Positions 36,799 through 45,092 of a DNA stretch of 64,000 bases are shown here, in pieces (the first letter of the stretch is position 1; each line of letters begins with the position of its first letter). The stretch is taken from NCBI RefSeq assembly GCF_002843315.1, contig NZ_MVDD01000010.1:105493-169492 (forward strand), read 5' to 3'. The DNA is from Labilibaculum filiforme. GTDB taxonomy: Bacteria > Bacteroidota > Bacteroidia > Bacteroidales > Marinifilaceae. The notes beneath the pieces were generated by a model that was not told the origin of the DNA, did no database searches, and saw only the letters and a list, made by a program, of their open reading frames with translations. A program made the position numbers and the translations under genes.

Positions 36799-37024
36799 GA
36801 TCAAGCTTCAAGTACAAAGTAACAGGTATCAAGTATCAAGTATCAAGGAAAAAAGAGCAAGACCTGACAGCGTTTTTTAACCTGTCAGAGTCTAGTTTCA
36901 TGTAACAAGTATCAAGTACAAAGTATCAAGTATCAAGTATCAAGTACAAAGTACAAAGTATCAAGTATCAAGTATCAAGTATCAAGGAAAAAAGGATAAA
37001 GGAATAAGTACAAAGTACAAAGGA
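36799..37024. repeat. degenerate heptamer array (AAGTATC/AAGTACA)
   Basis: Between the two ptb-like genes the units AAGTATC and AAGTACA (7-bp period) occur in three runs (about 36809-36847, 36906-36985, 37006-37021). The unrelated palindrome at 36861 interrupts them. The same motif in reverse orientation (ACTTTGTACTT) appears near 54660-54700. Confidence 0.85.
36861..36893 (+). repeat. dispersed palindromic repeat (GACCTGACAG...CTGTCAG), copy 1
   Basis: CTGACAG (36864-36870) and CTGTCAG (36882-36888) form a hairpin around a T-rich loop. A near-identical copy in the opposite orientation lies at 55766-55800, so this is a REP-like dispersed element. Confidence 0.8.
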
Positions 37025-37081
37025 TATTTTATTATGGTTCTGTTACTTTTTCTAACATCTCACTTCTCAAATCTTAAAAAT

Positions 37082-37993
37082 ATGTCGCCAATACGTTCAT
37101 TAGACCAAATGGTTGAACATCTTCGCGAAAGCGGAAAGAAAAAGAAAATTGCTGTTGCTTATGCACAGGATCCCAATACCATTGGTGCTATAGCAAAAGC
37201 CATAGCAGAGGGTTTTGTTGAGGCTGTAATGATTGGCGACGAAGTCGAAATCAGAAATAAAGCCAACGAGGAAGGAATTAATCCAGATATTTTTACCATT
37301 GTTCATATTCCTAACGATGTAGCTGCAACTGCCGAAGCAGTGCGTATGGCACGATTCGACGAGGTAGATGTGGTGATGAAAGGTTTGGTAGGTACTGATA
37401 AATTTTTAAAAGCAGTTCTGAACAAGGAGCAAGGTTTGTTACCTCCTAAAGCAGTAATGAGCTATGTTTGTGCATTGGATTTGCCAAAATACGATAAGTT
37501 ACTATTTGTTTCGGATACGGCAGTATTGCCTTTTCCTGATTTGAATCAGAAAATTGCAATGGTGAACTATTCGGTGAAAATGGCTCGGAAGTTTGGTATC
37601 GAAAAACCTAAAGTGGCTTTGATATCGGCAACAGAGAAACCAAATCAGGCATTCCCGTCGAACATCGATGATACTATTATTTGCAAAATGGCCGATCGTG
37701 GTCAGATAAAAGATTGTATTGTGGATGGTCCGTTGGATGTGTTTTTGGCTTGTGATCCTGCTTCTGTGGAGATTAAAGGAATTGCAACACCAATTAATGG
37801 GGAGGCCGATTGTTTGGTATTTCCATCCTTGGAATCATGCAACTCTTTTTATAAAGGATTGATGCTGTTTGCCGGTGGTGAACTGGCTGGTTTAATTCAG
37901 GGAACCACAAAGCCAGTGGTGGTAATGTCGCGTAGTGAAAGCGAAAAATCGAAATTTTATTGCATTGCATTGTCGGTTTTAATGGCAGACTAA
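37082..37993 (+). CDS. phosphate butyryltransferase-like phosphotransacylase, copy 2
   Basis: The frame is open from an ATG at 37034, but the N-terminal extension there is unlike copy 1; the ATG at 37082 (MSPIRSLDQMVEHLRESGK) aligns with copy 1 and gives 303 aa. Conserved blocks are DVVMKGLVGTDKFLKAVLNK, LLFVSDTAVLPFPDLNQKIA, EKPKVALISATEKPN and GEADCLVFPSLESCNSFYKG. The two copies are roughly half-identical by eye, so the duplication is old. Likely role: acyl-CoA to acyl-phosphate conversion, perhaps with another chain length or as a hetero-oligomer. Confidence 0.82.
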   Translation: MSPIRSLDQMVEHLRESGKKKKIAVAYAQDPNTIGAIAKAIAEGFVEAVMIGDEVEIRNKANEEGINPDIFTIVHIPNDVAATAEAVRMARFDEVDVVMKGLVGTDKFLKAVLNKEQGLLPPKAVMSYVCALDLPKYDKLLFVSDTAVLPFPDLNQKIAMVNYSVKMARKFGIEKPKVALISATEKPNQAFPSNIDDTIICKMADRGQIKDCIVDGPLDVFLACDPASVEIKGIATPINGEADCLVFPSLESCNSFYKGLMLFAGGELAGLIQGTTKPVVVMSRSESEKSKFYCIALSVLMAD

Positions 37994-38257
37994 AATAATT
38001 GATAATTATTAATTTATAATTGAAGAGGTGCGAATTTGTCGTGCCTCTTTTTTTGCGTAAAAAAGTTTAACCACAAAGGTTCACGAAGGGATTCACGGAG
38101 GAACACAGAGAAAAAAGGTTTTTTATTAAACTCTTAACTCCTAATTCATAACTCCTAAAATCTTAACCAATCATAGGGATCTGCGTCTAATACGGAAAAT
38201 ACGATTAAGTTCAGGCTTAATTCATAATTATTAACTCATAATTCATAACTCAATTCC

Positions 38258-38265
38258 TATCTTTG
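38258..38265 (+). promoter_or_regulatory. -7 box directly ahead of the radical SAM gene (leaderless candidate)
   Basis: TATCTTTG matches TAnnTTTG and ends only four bases before the ATG at 38270, so transcription would begin at or near the start codon. The gap 37994-38257 holds low-complexity repeats (AATTCATAACTC-like units, CACGAAGGG/CACGGAGG). Confidence 0.45.
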
Positions 38266-38269
38266 CCAA

Positions 38270-39418
38270 ATGACAAACACAAAACCATATTGCCTGATGC
38301 CGTGGATACATTACCATGTAGGAAATGCCGGACGTGTAAAAGCTTGTTGTGTTGCCAATATTCCTTTTGGTGATTGCACTACTCAGTCGTTTGCCGAAAT
38401 ATGGAATGGCGATGCTATTAACGAATTACGGACTAAGTTTGCCAATGGAGAAAAAGATGCTCGCTGTGGGGTTTGTTCTCGCATTGAGGAAGCAGGAGGG
38501 AAGAGCATTAGACAGGAAACATACGAAAAGTTTGGTGCTGATTTTCAGAATCGGGAAACGAACCTGCCTTTTACTTTTGATATCCGTTTTTCAAACGCCT
38601 GTAATTTTGCTTGTCGTACTTGCTGGCATGGAGCTAGTTCTGCTTGGTTTCCAGAGGCAAAGCAAATGAAAAGAAATTTGGGGGAGAAGGCTTTACTGCA
38701 AAACATTAGCGATTTTGATGCTTTTATTGCAGAAACCGGTGAAGCTTTACTGCAGGCCAAAGAGATTTACTTTGCAGGTGGCGAGCCTTTGGTAACGAAA
38801 GAGCATTACTTGTTGCTCGATTGGCTGGTGAAGAATAAGGCCACGCAAATTCATTTGCGATACAATACCAATTTTTCTCTTTTGCAAATGGGAGAGCACA
38901 AGGTTTTAGATTACTGGAAACATTTTTCGGAAGTGGAGATTTTAGCCAGCATCGATGCGCATGGCAAATTGGGAGAATACATCCGGAAAGGATTTGATTG
39001 GGAACAATTTCAGGCGAATAGAGAATTGATTCGCGAGCACAAGCACATTCGCTTTTTAATTGCCCCAACGATTTCGGTTTTCTCCATTTTAAATTTGCCT
39101 GCTTTGTACCAAACTTGTCTGCTCGAGCAGATTATCGAAGCCGATGGCCTCTACATTAACCTACTCGACCGCCCCTTGCATTACAACACTAAAGTACTGC
39201 CTACCGATTATAAGCTGAAAGTAGTATCGGAATATCAGAAATTCTACCTCTGGGCAATGAAAAAAGGAATTCCCAAATCTGTAATTTCTCAATTTAAGGA
39301 ATGTGAAACCTACATGCTAAGCGAGGATCTTTCGAAACAATGGAAGAATTTCGAAAAGGAAACGGAATTATTGGATGTGATGAGAGGAGAGCATGCCGTG
39401 GATGTTTTGGAATTTTAG
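38270..39418 (+). CDS. twitch-domain radical SAM protein
   Basis: The 382-residue protein has the core cluster motif C-x3-C-x2-C in ACNFACRTCWHG (about residues 112-121). Ahead of it is an N-terminal cysteine-rich region (CLMPWIHYH; KACCVAN; DARCGVCSRIEE) that probably ligates an auxiliary cluster. FAGGEPLVTKEHY (about 165) is the GGEP SAM-binding motif, and ASIDAHGKLGEYIRKG follows. These proteins mostly modify peptides or small molecules by radical chemistry. The substrate is unknown and no precursor peptide was recognised next to it. Confidence 0.85.
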   Translation: MTNTKPYCLMPWIHYHVGNAGRVKACCVANIPFGDCTTQSFAEIWNGDAINELRTKFANGEKDARCGVCSRIEEAGGKSIRQETYEKFGADFQNRETNLPFTFDIRFSNACNFACRTCWHGASSAWFPEAKQMKRNLGEKALLQNISDFDAFIAETGEALLQAKEIYFAGGEPLVTKEHYLLLDWLVKNKATQIHLRYNTNFSLLQMGEHKVLDYWKHFSEVEILASIDAHGKLGEYIRKGFDWEQFQANRELIREHKHIRFLIAPTISVFSILNLPALYQTCLLEQIIEADGLYINLLDRPLHYNTKVLPTDYKLKVVSEYQKFYLWAMKKGIPKSVISQFKECETYMLSEDLSKQWKNFEKETELLDVMRGEHAVDVLEF

Positions 39419-39960
39419 ATTGCTTCACTTTTAGAGCTAGTTCACCTCTCTGCCCTTGGCATTATAGGCTAAAACGGGAGAATTCATTTGTTTGGTCATT
39501 TCTATCAATAATAGATCTTTCACTTCGTTAAGGATGACATGTTTATAGAACTGTCATCCCGATCCCGAGAATCGGGAGCGGGATCTGCTAATTTAAAATC
39601 TTATCGTTATTTTGTCTTCAAGCCAGACGGGCTTTTCCTTTTTTACTTAGATCAAAAAAGGAAACAAAAAAATCAAGTCAATCGAAAAGCTCTTCTGCTT
39701 TCCAAAGTGTTAGTAGTAGCAAGTGGCACGCTCGATGGTCGGCGTTCGCTTACTACTTGCTTTTCAAAAACTATTTTCTCAATACTTAGCAGGTATTTAC
39801 TTTTTGGAGCGTAGTAAAACAGCTCCTGCTAGCTGTTCTTACATTTTTTGTCGGATATTGCACAACAAATATGCTCTGTGTCGATATTTGAGCTGTTGAT
39901 TGTGATAATTTTTTCCATTTTTTATTCTTTTAGCGTAGTGGGCTATAAAGGCCGAGCTTG
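39419..39960. other. intergenic region with dispersed palindromic repeats
   Basis: No convincing gene. It holds an imperfect palindrome at 39553-39588 (GTCATCCCGAT...GGGATCTGC), a repeat at 39711-39760 containing GCACGCTCGATGG and GCGTTCGCT that recurs in altered form at 54333-54368, and a stretch that translates as the low-complexity FYLDQKRKQKNQ seen in Bacteroidota repeats. Chance ORFs here look spurious. Confidence 0.7.
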
Positions 39961-40557
39961 CTATTTTTCACATGTAATGAATAGAGAATCTGCTAAAGGT
40001 TCAAAACCTAATTTTTTCCGTGCCTTATTTGTTTTTTCCTTATCGTTAATGCAAGGCATTCCGAATGCGCTGCCATAAAGAACATGCCTATCTTTGTTTT
40101 TTGTCCAATAATACTTATCTAAAATAGATAAAAATGTTTTTTCTTTTAGTTTGCCATCTTTTACCAGTTTCAGAAAAAACTGCATATTTTCTTCTTCGTT
40201 AACTAGCCTGTGAGGATTATGAAGAAGTACCGCAGTAAAAGCACTTTGTACCGCTTCCATCTTAAAATTTTCCTTTCCTAGTAACTCTTCACTTAGCATC
40301 CCATTTTGTTCTATAAACAGTTTAATTCTATTGAAATTAAACGTGTCGATACTTTGAATTAGTTTCACTTGATTTTTAAATTCAGGTGCAGTTCTTATGC
40401 CTTGATCTAATCCGTAAATCATTGCTAATTGAAAAGCTAAACTATCTTGTTTAAAGGTAGTTGCTGAAGTATAATCGGGGGTAGATACTTTCTCATTTTT
40501 ACCTGCGCAGTTGCACAATAACAATGCAATTAGAAGTATTAAAATATTTTTTCCCAT
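39961..40557 (-). CDS. lipoprotein of unknown function
   Basis: The 198-residue protein has a lipoprotein signal (ILLIALLLCNCAGK, Cys about residue 18) and a helical remainder (FQLAMIYGLDQGIRTAPEF; KLKEKTFLSILDKYYWTKN). It reads like a family of periplasmic helical proteins that count lost or completed partners, but no family is recognised. It is the first of a long run of minus-strand hypothetical genes in the accessory region. Confidence 0.75.
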   Translation of the reverse strand: MGKNILILLIALLLCNCAGKNEKVSTPDYTSATTFKQDSLAFQLAMIYGLDQGIRTAPEFKNQVKLIQSIDTFNFNRIKLFIEQNGMLSEELLGKENFKMEAVQSAFTAVLLHNPHRLVNEEENMQFFLKLVKDGKLKEKTFLSILDKYYWTKNKDRHVLYGSAFGMPCINDKEKTNKARKKLGFEPLADSLFITCEK

Positions 40558-40610
40558 ACTAATTAGTTGTGTGCCTTAGTTAAGCTAAAAGTTCACCTTA
40601 GTGTGCTAAT

Positions 40611-41093
40611 TTATTGATTATCGAATTTTACTTCGCGATAAATTTTCATGCATTCTTTAAATTTTTTGAGGTCCCAATCGCCGATTTCATATTGTTCGAT
40701 AATTTTTTTGTAGGTGAGGCCTTGCTTGGTTTCTATTACTAGTTTGTAATTACGACCCGATTTGGCAATAGGGAAAAATAATTCAATTATTTTAATTCTT
40801 GTTTCGGATGTTTTGGAGTGAATGGTTTCCAAAGCTTTGTTGTACTCGTAAAGCTGAAACTCGCATTCGTCTTTATCTATCTTAATTTCGCCCAGATATC
40901 TTTTGTTTATTTTAAATGCAGACAGGCAGTATAAAGGCATTATAATTATCCAAACTCCAATTAATAAATAGATTTCTATTTTTTCCAGATCGAAAAAAAA
41001 TAGAATTGCAAGGCATGAGCTGGTAACGAAAGCAATTGGTAACAGTCCCTTTAAAATTCGGGTAGAATAGTTTAAATATTTGGCTTTAATCAT
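40611..41093 (-). CDS. hypothetical membrane protein
   Basis: The 160-residue protein has two adjacent transmembrane helices in the N-terminal third (GLLPIAFVTSSCLAILFFF; YLLIGVWIIIMPLYCLSAF). The cytoplasmic or periplasmic part is soluble and mixed alpha/beta (LGEIKIDKDECEFQLYEYNKAL; GRNYKLVIETKQGL). The layout resembles PH-domain-like membrane proteins, but I cannot assign a family. Confidence 0.7.
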   Translation of the reverse strand: MIKAKYLNYSTRILKGLLPIAFVTSSCLAILFFFDLEKIEIYLLIGVWIIIMPLYCLSAFKINKRYLGEIKIDKDECEFQLYEYNKALETIHSKTSETRIKIIELFFPIAKSGRNYKLVIETKQGLTYKKIIEQYEIGDWDLKKFKECMKIYREVKFDNQ

Positions 41094-41142
41094 GTTTGTT
41101 TTTTTTTATTGGCAGAAACGTGCGAGTGATAGGGGGAATTTA

Positions 41143-42447
41143 TTATTCTAGTTCAATAAACATATGCCTATAGCTTACAAGAACTTTATTAAATTTTTGC
41201 ACAAAGTCGACTCCAAAACAACCGCTTTCGTTTCCTCTATTCATTACATTTTCGGTGTATACAGCAATATTTTTCATTACGAAATTGTTATTGTTAAGGC
41301 TAAAACTAAGCTTTGGCAACTTATAACTAATTTGGTGCGAAACCCCGCCATAACCTGCTAGTCGTATGGTATCTTTAGTGGCTGTTTGTTCTATAGAATC
41401 TTTATTTTCTGAGAAGAATAAATTATTCATGTTTGAAAATGAAGAACCAGTATCAAAATGCATTAACAGGCTCTTTTTATCTTGATTCAATTTAATAAAC
41501 AAATGGTCATTGTTCATGATTAAATTTTTTTGCGATAATTCTGGTAATGTATTTATTAGCGGGAAAATCATTTTCTTTTTTTTAGGAAAGATTTGAACTT
41601 CTCCGAATAGATTAGTTATAGAGGAACCTAAAACAGCTTCAATTGCAATGGTATCAATAGGAGTAATTTTATCAACGATATAGAATAAGGGATGATAACA
41701 AGAAATTCCTCCAACTGATAAACTGTCTGCAATTCCTATTTTTGCAAAACCTGAACCAATGCCTTTCATCGGTATCGAATCAACTAAAGTTTTAATAGCA
41801 AACTTAGTCGCAAAATCTTCAGTAACCAGGCTGTATTTAGGATTTCCAGTATCAAAACACATGGTAGTTTTATTATTATTTATTACACAGGGAATATTTA
41901 TTGATAGTCCTTTTCCCGATTTATTAACCAAATAATCTATTTCCACATCATTATTGTTGCGATGGATTGATGTAGAAGGAAAATTCCCAATAATTTTATT
42001 AATCCTTAATGATTCTTGTAAATTACTTTTTAAGTCGTTATTAATGGCAAAATCTTTAGTGTCATTAAGAAATGATTCCAACATTTTTGAGGATTCTTTA
42101 TATTGAAAAAGTGTTTCAAGAAATCCTGATTTGAGATAAATTAAATATGTAATATTATTTAATCCCAATTGTTGCTGGTAAATTTCGTTGTTTAATAATG
42201 TATCAATGGCAATAATTCCTTCCTTAGGGGTATTAAACGATTCAGAAAGCATAGCTTGTGCAAAATAGTGCACCACAGGAGATAATTGCTCTTTTAATTG
42301 TGTGTACTGTTCTCTTAACTCAAACATTTTTTGTTCATTCATCAATTTCCCTACAATCTCGTCAGGACTTTGTGCGTAACTAGGTCTGCTAATCAATAAC
42401 AAATTAATTATTAGCACAAGTTTGCTATACTTTAACCATTTTTTCAT
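41143..42447 (-). CDS. secreted retropepsin-like aspartyl protease with two DTG motifs
   Basis: The frame is open to 42621, but that region overlaps the upstream gene; the ATG at 42447 begins a clear signal peptide (MKKWLKYSKLVLIINLLLIS, cleavage near SYAQ), giving 434 aa. After a helical N-terminal part come two aspartic protease half-sites: MCFDTGNPKYSL (Asp 199) and MHFDTGSSFSNM (Asp 332). Two DTG sites in one chain could form a single pepsin-like active site without dimerisation. The substrate is unknown; periplasmic action is likely. Confidence 0.8.
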   Translation of the reverse strand: MKKWLKYSKLVLIINLLLISRPSYAQSPDEIVGKLMNEQKMFELREQYTQLKEQLSPVVHYFAQAMLSESFNTPKEGIIAIDTLLNNEIYQQQLGLNNITYLIYLKSGFLETLFQYKESSKMLESFLNDTKDFAINNDLKSNLQESLRINKIIGNFPSTSIHRNNNDVEIDYLVNKSGKGLSINIPCVINNNKTTMCFDTGNPKYSLVTEDFATKFAIKTLVDSIPMKGIGSGFAKIGIADSLSVGGISCYHPLFYIVDKITPIDTIAIEAVLGSSITNLFGEVQIFPKKKKMIFPLINTLPELSQKNLIMNNDHLFIKLNQDKKSLLMHFDTGSSFSNMNNLFFSENKDSIEQTATKDTIRLAGYGGVSHQISYKLPKLSFSLNNNNFVMKNIAVYTENVMNRGNESGCFGVDFVQKFNKVLVSYRHMFIELE

Positions 42448-42487
42448 TCGTAGTAGATTTATGTGTTTGCTAAGTTTCATTGTACTC

Positions 42488-42898
42488 CTAAAAACTAAGG
42501 GGATATTCATTAAACGAAAAAATAACTTGAAGGTCCTTGTTATCAATGGAATTGCTGTCCAGATATTGGTGGCCACTATTACTATTCCGATATAATGCAG
42601 TGAGCTTTTCTCTATACTCACCCCATTTTTCAGGTCTAACTTTCCATTCGAAAGTGCCTTTTATTGTAGGTATTAATCCGATATTTTCCATATCAATAAT
42701 CGCAACTAGCTTAATTTTATGACTTTTATCAAGTAATTTAAGTTTTGAAAAATTAAATGCCGTAAGTCCTTGTGATAATTTTAAAAAGGTATCCTCAAGC
42801 TCTAAAAGTCCATCAATGTCAGCTGAAATTAAAATGCTGCCTTCTCCTTTGAGGTTATCAAAGTATCCAATTCGAATATGTTTTTGTTCCATTGCCAT
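42488..42898 (-). CDS. hypothetical cytoplasmic protein
   Basis: The 136-residue protein has no signal or membrane segment. It appears as an alpha/beta protein (HIRIGYFDNLKGEGSILISADIDGLLELEDTF, cut here) with a late TFEWKVRPEKWGEYREKLTAL. It precedes the aspartyl protease on the minus strand with a 40-bp gap. Size and isolation are reminiscent of immunity-type proteins, but I have no family match. Confidence 0.6.
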   Translation of the reverse strand: MAMEQKHIRIGYFDNLKGEGSILISADIDGLLELEDTFLKLSQGLTAFNFSKLKLLDKSHKIKLVAIIDMENIGLIPTIKGTFEWKVRPEKWGEYREKLTALYRNSNSGHQYLDSNSIDNKDLQVIFSFNEYPLSF

Positions 42899-43004
42899 TA
42901 TAAATAAGAAAGATAAGCCTAGTTGGCTTGCAGGTATTTGTAATTGTACTAACTCTCAAACTGCAGTTCCTGCCACACGAATGCTTAGTTGTTGTGGCCT
43001 GGTT

Positions 43005-43619
43005 TTATTCCTCGTATACTGTCCAAAGTTTGTTCGATGAAAACATTGATTCCGGAGAGATTACTAGCTCATTCATTGGAATCTTGTCTCCATATCTTTC
43101 TTTTAATTTATTTTTCACCAACTTGTTTGATAAATCAAAGTCTCTTAATTTTTCTAGATTTCCAATTTCAAGTCCAACTGCTTCTTTGTATATTTTCCAA
43201 ACCAATTCAGAACAGTATATTTTTGAATCAGACCACTCAAAATACAAATCATAGTCTTTTCCTGCGTATTTTTCACCAATCTGTTTCATTTTGACCAAAG
43301 TCTCAGGAGTCAATACGTTTTGAGAGTTTTTAATTCGTTTAACTACATAATGTCCGTTTTCTCCTCGTTTAATCCAGTCGTTTAATGGTGTTAGTTTTAC
43401 AGGTTGAACTGCTTCGTAAACAAAGAAGTCATTCCCTTGCTTATAAATAATCCCTAAGTGACTGTATTTTGAACCAGTCGCAATCTGAATCGCTTTACTC
43501 TGTCCTGATGTTGAAGTCTGGAATATAATGTCTCCATTTTGAAGTTCAGTTGATTCTGTTTTAGAATGACACGAAATCAAAATAATCAAGCTTAATATTA
43601 TGTAGTATGTTTTCTTCAT
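43005..43619 (-). CDS. YiiX-like permuted papain-fold lipoprotein
   Basis: The 204-residue protein has a lipobox (ILISCHSK, Cys about 17) and the YiiX/YebB pattern: ELQNGDIIFQTSTSGQSKAIQIATGSKYSHLGII (cut here), with His about 62 in YSHLG and the catalytic Cys in IYCSELVWKIYKEA (about 138). Relatives of the permuted NlpC/P60 fold are amidases or thioesterases of cell-wall or lipid substrates. It is flanked to its 5' side by a long attC-like palindrome (43629-43825). Confidence 0.85.
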   Translation of the reverse strand: MKKTYYIILSLIILISCHSKTESTELQNGDIIFQTSTSGQSKAIQIATGSKYSHLGIIYKQGNDFFVYEAVQPVKLTPLNDWIKRGENGHYVVKRIKNSQNVLTPETLVKMKQIGEKYAGKDYDLYFEWSDSKIYCSELVWKIYKEAVGLEIGNLEKLRDFDLSNKLVKNKLKERYGDKIPMNELVISPESMFSSNKLWTVYEE

Positions 43620-43628
43620 CTTAATGTA

Positions 43629-43825
43629 TGGTAACGGTTTTGCTAAATTTCGTGGGCGATAAAAGTAATTTTCTTACCAATGCGCACCGAAGCAAGCCGG
43701 TTAAATTTACTATAATTTAAAAATAGGAGCAAAGCCAGATTTTATTGACTTGCTGGTTTTCGTTTATGGTACTGACCTATCAATTTACTCGTCAACGCCC
43801 GTGATAATTTGATTTTTGTTGTGCC
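43629..43825 (-). other. attC-like long imperfect palindrome
   Basis: The ends are TGGTAAC (43629-43635) and GTTGTGCC (43818-43825). Inside, TAAATTTCGTGGGCG (from 43644) pairs imperfectly with CGCCCGTGATAATTT (43796-43810). AAC/GTT cores around an imperfect long stem are the layout of integron attC sites. At 197 bp it is longer than most, and the flanking genes show no matching partner cores, so this is the weaker example compared with 52371-52506. Confidence 0.4.
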
Positions 43826-43836
43826 GTCGTGCTTTG

Positions 43837-44412
43837 TTATTTCTGTTCTTCAATCATTTTATTAACCTTCGGCTGAACAATCCAAATTCCAATCGGAAAG
43901 AACCATATCATAAAAAATTCTCCTGCAAAATCAGAAAATGATACTTCTCGTTGTAATTCAACAGTTTTAAAAGTCTTAGCGACAAAATACAAACAATAAA
44001 AAATACAAAACATTGAGAAAAAATGCAATGGAACAATTATTCCAACTATACTCCCAATTATTCCAGGCTTAGGTGCTAGACCGTTTTCAAAAGCTTCATT
44101 AAATATTGAACCCATTGATATTGAAATGAAAAGCATATAAACTAAAGGTATAACCAAGAATACCTTAAACTTCTTGACTTTCATTTTTACATCGTTTGGA
44201 ACTTTAATTTGTAATCCCACTCCAATTGACCAAAACCAAGCCAAAAATCCGCCCACAAATAGGATCATAATAACTGAAAATCCGTTGATTATTATCGTTG
44301 GGTCATTTCCGATTATTGTCATGAGCATCATAATGATTTGAATCAAGAATGGTAAGCCAAATGTTACCATAAAAATTTGCCAGTGTTTTGCTTTTAAAAA
44401 TTTCTCTGTCAT
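43837..44412 (-). CDS. hypothetical multi-pass membrane protein
   Basis: The 191-residue protein has about five hydrophobic helices (IFMVTFGLPFLIQIIMMLMT; NGFSVIMILFVGGFLAWFW; FLVIPLVYMLFISISMG; IIGSIVGIIVPLHFFSMFCIF; FAGEFFMIWFFPIGIWIV). It ends with the conserved-looking VQPKVNKMIEEQ. I know similar uncharacterised proteins from Bacteroidota accessory regions but no function. Confidence 0.7.
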   Translation of the reverse strand: MTEKFLKAKHWQIFMVTFGLPFLIQIIMMLMTIIGNDPTIIINGFSVIMILFVGGFLAWFWSIGVGLQIKVPNDVKMKVKKFKVFLVIPLVYMLFISISMGSIFNEAFENGLAPKPGIIGSIVGIIVPLHFFSMFCIFYCLYFVAKTFKTVELQREVSFSDFAGEFFMIWFFPIGIWIVQPKVNKMIEEQK

Positions 44413-44519
44413 TTTATTGTCTATTCTTATTTATGCTTTTATAATTTCAAAAGGGTAAATCCTTTTCATCTTCTTTATCAATCGAATTAGATCTTTCTTC
44501 GTTCGGCTCACCATTCCTG

Positions 44520-44646
44520 CACGATTGCATCGTGTAGTTACTACATCACTACAAGCAATCCTTCCAATATTCCTTTATTTCACAAGAAAACCTTTATGAC
44601 TTAGAACGCGATACAATCGCGCACTAGCGGGGTTAGCAAAGGTTTT
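44520..44646. repeat. nested hairpins, REP-like remnant
   Basis: Short perfect hairpins CACGAT-TGC-ATCGTG (44520-44534) and GCGAT-ACA-ATCGC (44608-44620) lie beside a 9-bp inverted pair AAAACCTTT/AAAGGTTTT (44587-44595, 44638-44646). The string GCACTAGCGGGG next to the second hairpin resembles GCGCTAGCGGGG at 51307. Such hairpins are typical of REP/transposon ends, but no transposase is present. Confidence 0.6.
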
Positions 44647-44651
44647 TCGAT

Positions 44652-45026
44652 TTAAAGTTCATAGGAATCAAATTCTTTAATAGAAATTATCTTCTTTCTT
44701 CTAATCTGTAATTCAACGTATTTAATGTTTATTGATTCGCTAGTATTTACAATTTCAATTTTTCTAACGTATGAGATTTTGCCCGTCAAGACGCCAAAGA
44801 AATAAGAGTAGCACCTAAAGATAGAAATTGGCACACTATACCTAATCCTTTCTTTCAAGTCTAGATTAGATATAATTGAAATACTATATCCGTGCTTTTG
44901 GTAATGATTGATTATAAATTGATTTAATTTATCACTACTAATAATCAATTGAAATACCCTAAAAATAGGGAAAGACAAGACAATTAGAGAAACAAACACA
45001 TTAACTATTTCAATATTATTTTCCAT
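44652..45026 (-). CDS. hypothetical protein with N-terminal membrane helix
   Basis: The 124-residue protein has an N-terminal hydrophobic segment (IVNVFVSLIVLSFPIFRVFQL) followed by a basic soluble part (LKERIRYSVPISIFRCYSYFF; VELQIRRKKIISIKEF). Low GC and no recognised family. It lies 66 bp downstream of the next minus gene and may share its transcript. Confidence 0.6.
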   Translation of the reverse strand: MENNIEIVNVFVSLIVLSFPIFRVFQLIISSDKLNQFIINHYQKHGYSISIISNLDLKERIRYSVPISIFRCYSYFFGVLTGKISYVRKIEIVNTSESINIKYVELQIRRKKIISIKEFDSYEL

Positions 45027-45092
45027 TTATGTTTTTATTTCCAAAATTCATCTTTCTAGAGTTTAAAATGTTTTCTAACAAAAATTTAGTTC

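Noticed and set aside
37034..37081. N-terminal extension of the second ptb-like gene
   Set aside because: Absent from the first copy, rich in Leu/Phe, and overlaps the end of the heptamer repeat region; the ATG at 37082 aligns with copy 1.
39539..39814. 91-codon plus-strand ORF
   Set aside because: It lies in repeat sequence and its translation is the low-complexity string typical of dispersed Bacteroidota repeats.
42899..43004. attC-like site downstream of the YiiX-like gene
   Set aside because: GTTGTGGCC and GCCACA-type strings are present, but the arms do not pair over a useful length and the core does not match the GTTACCA core on the other side of the gene.
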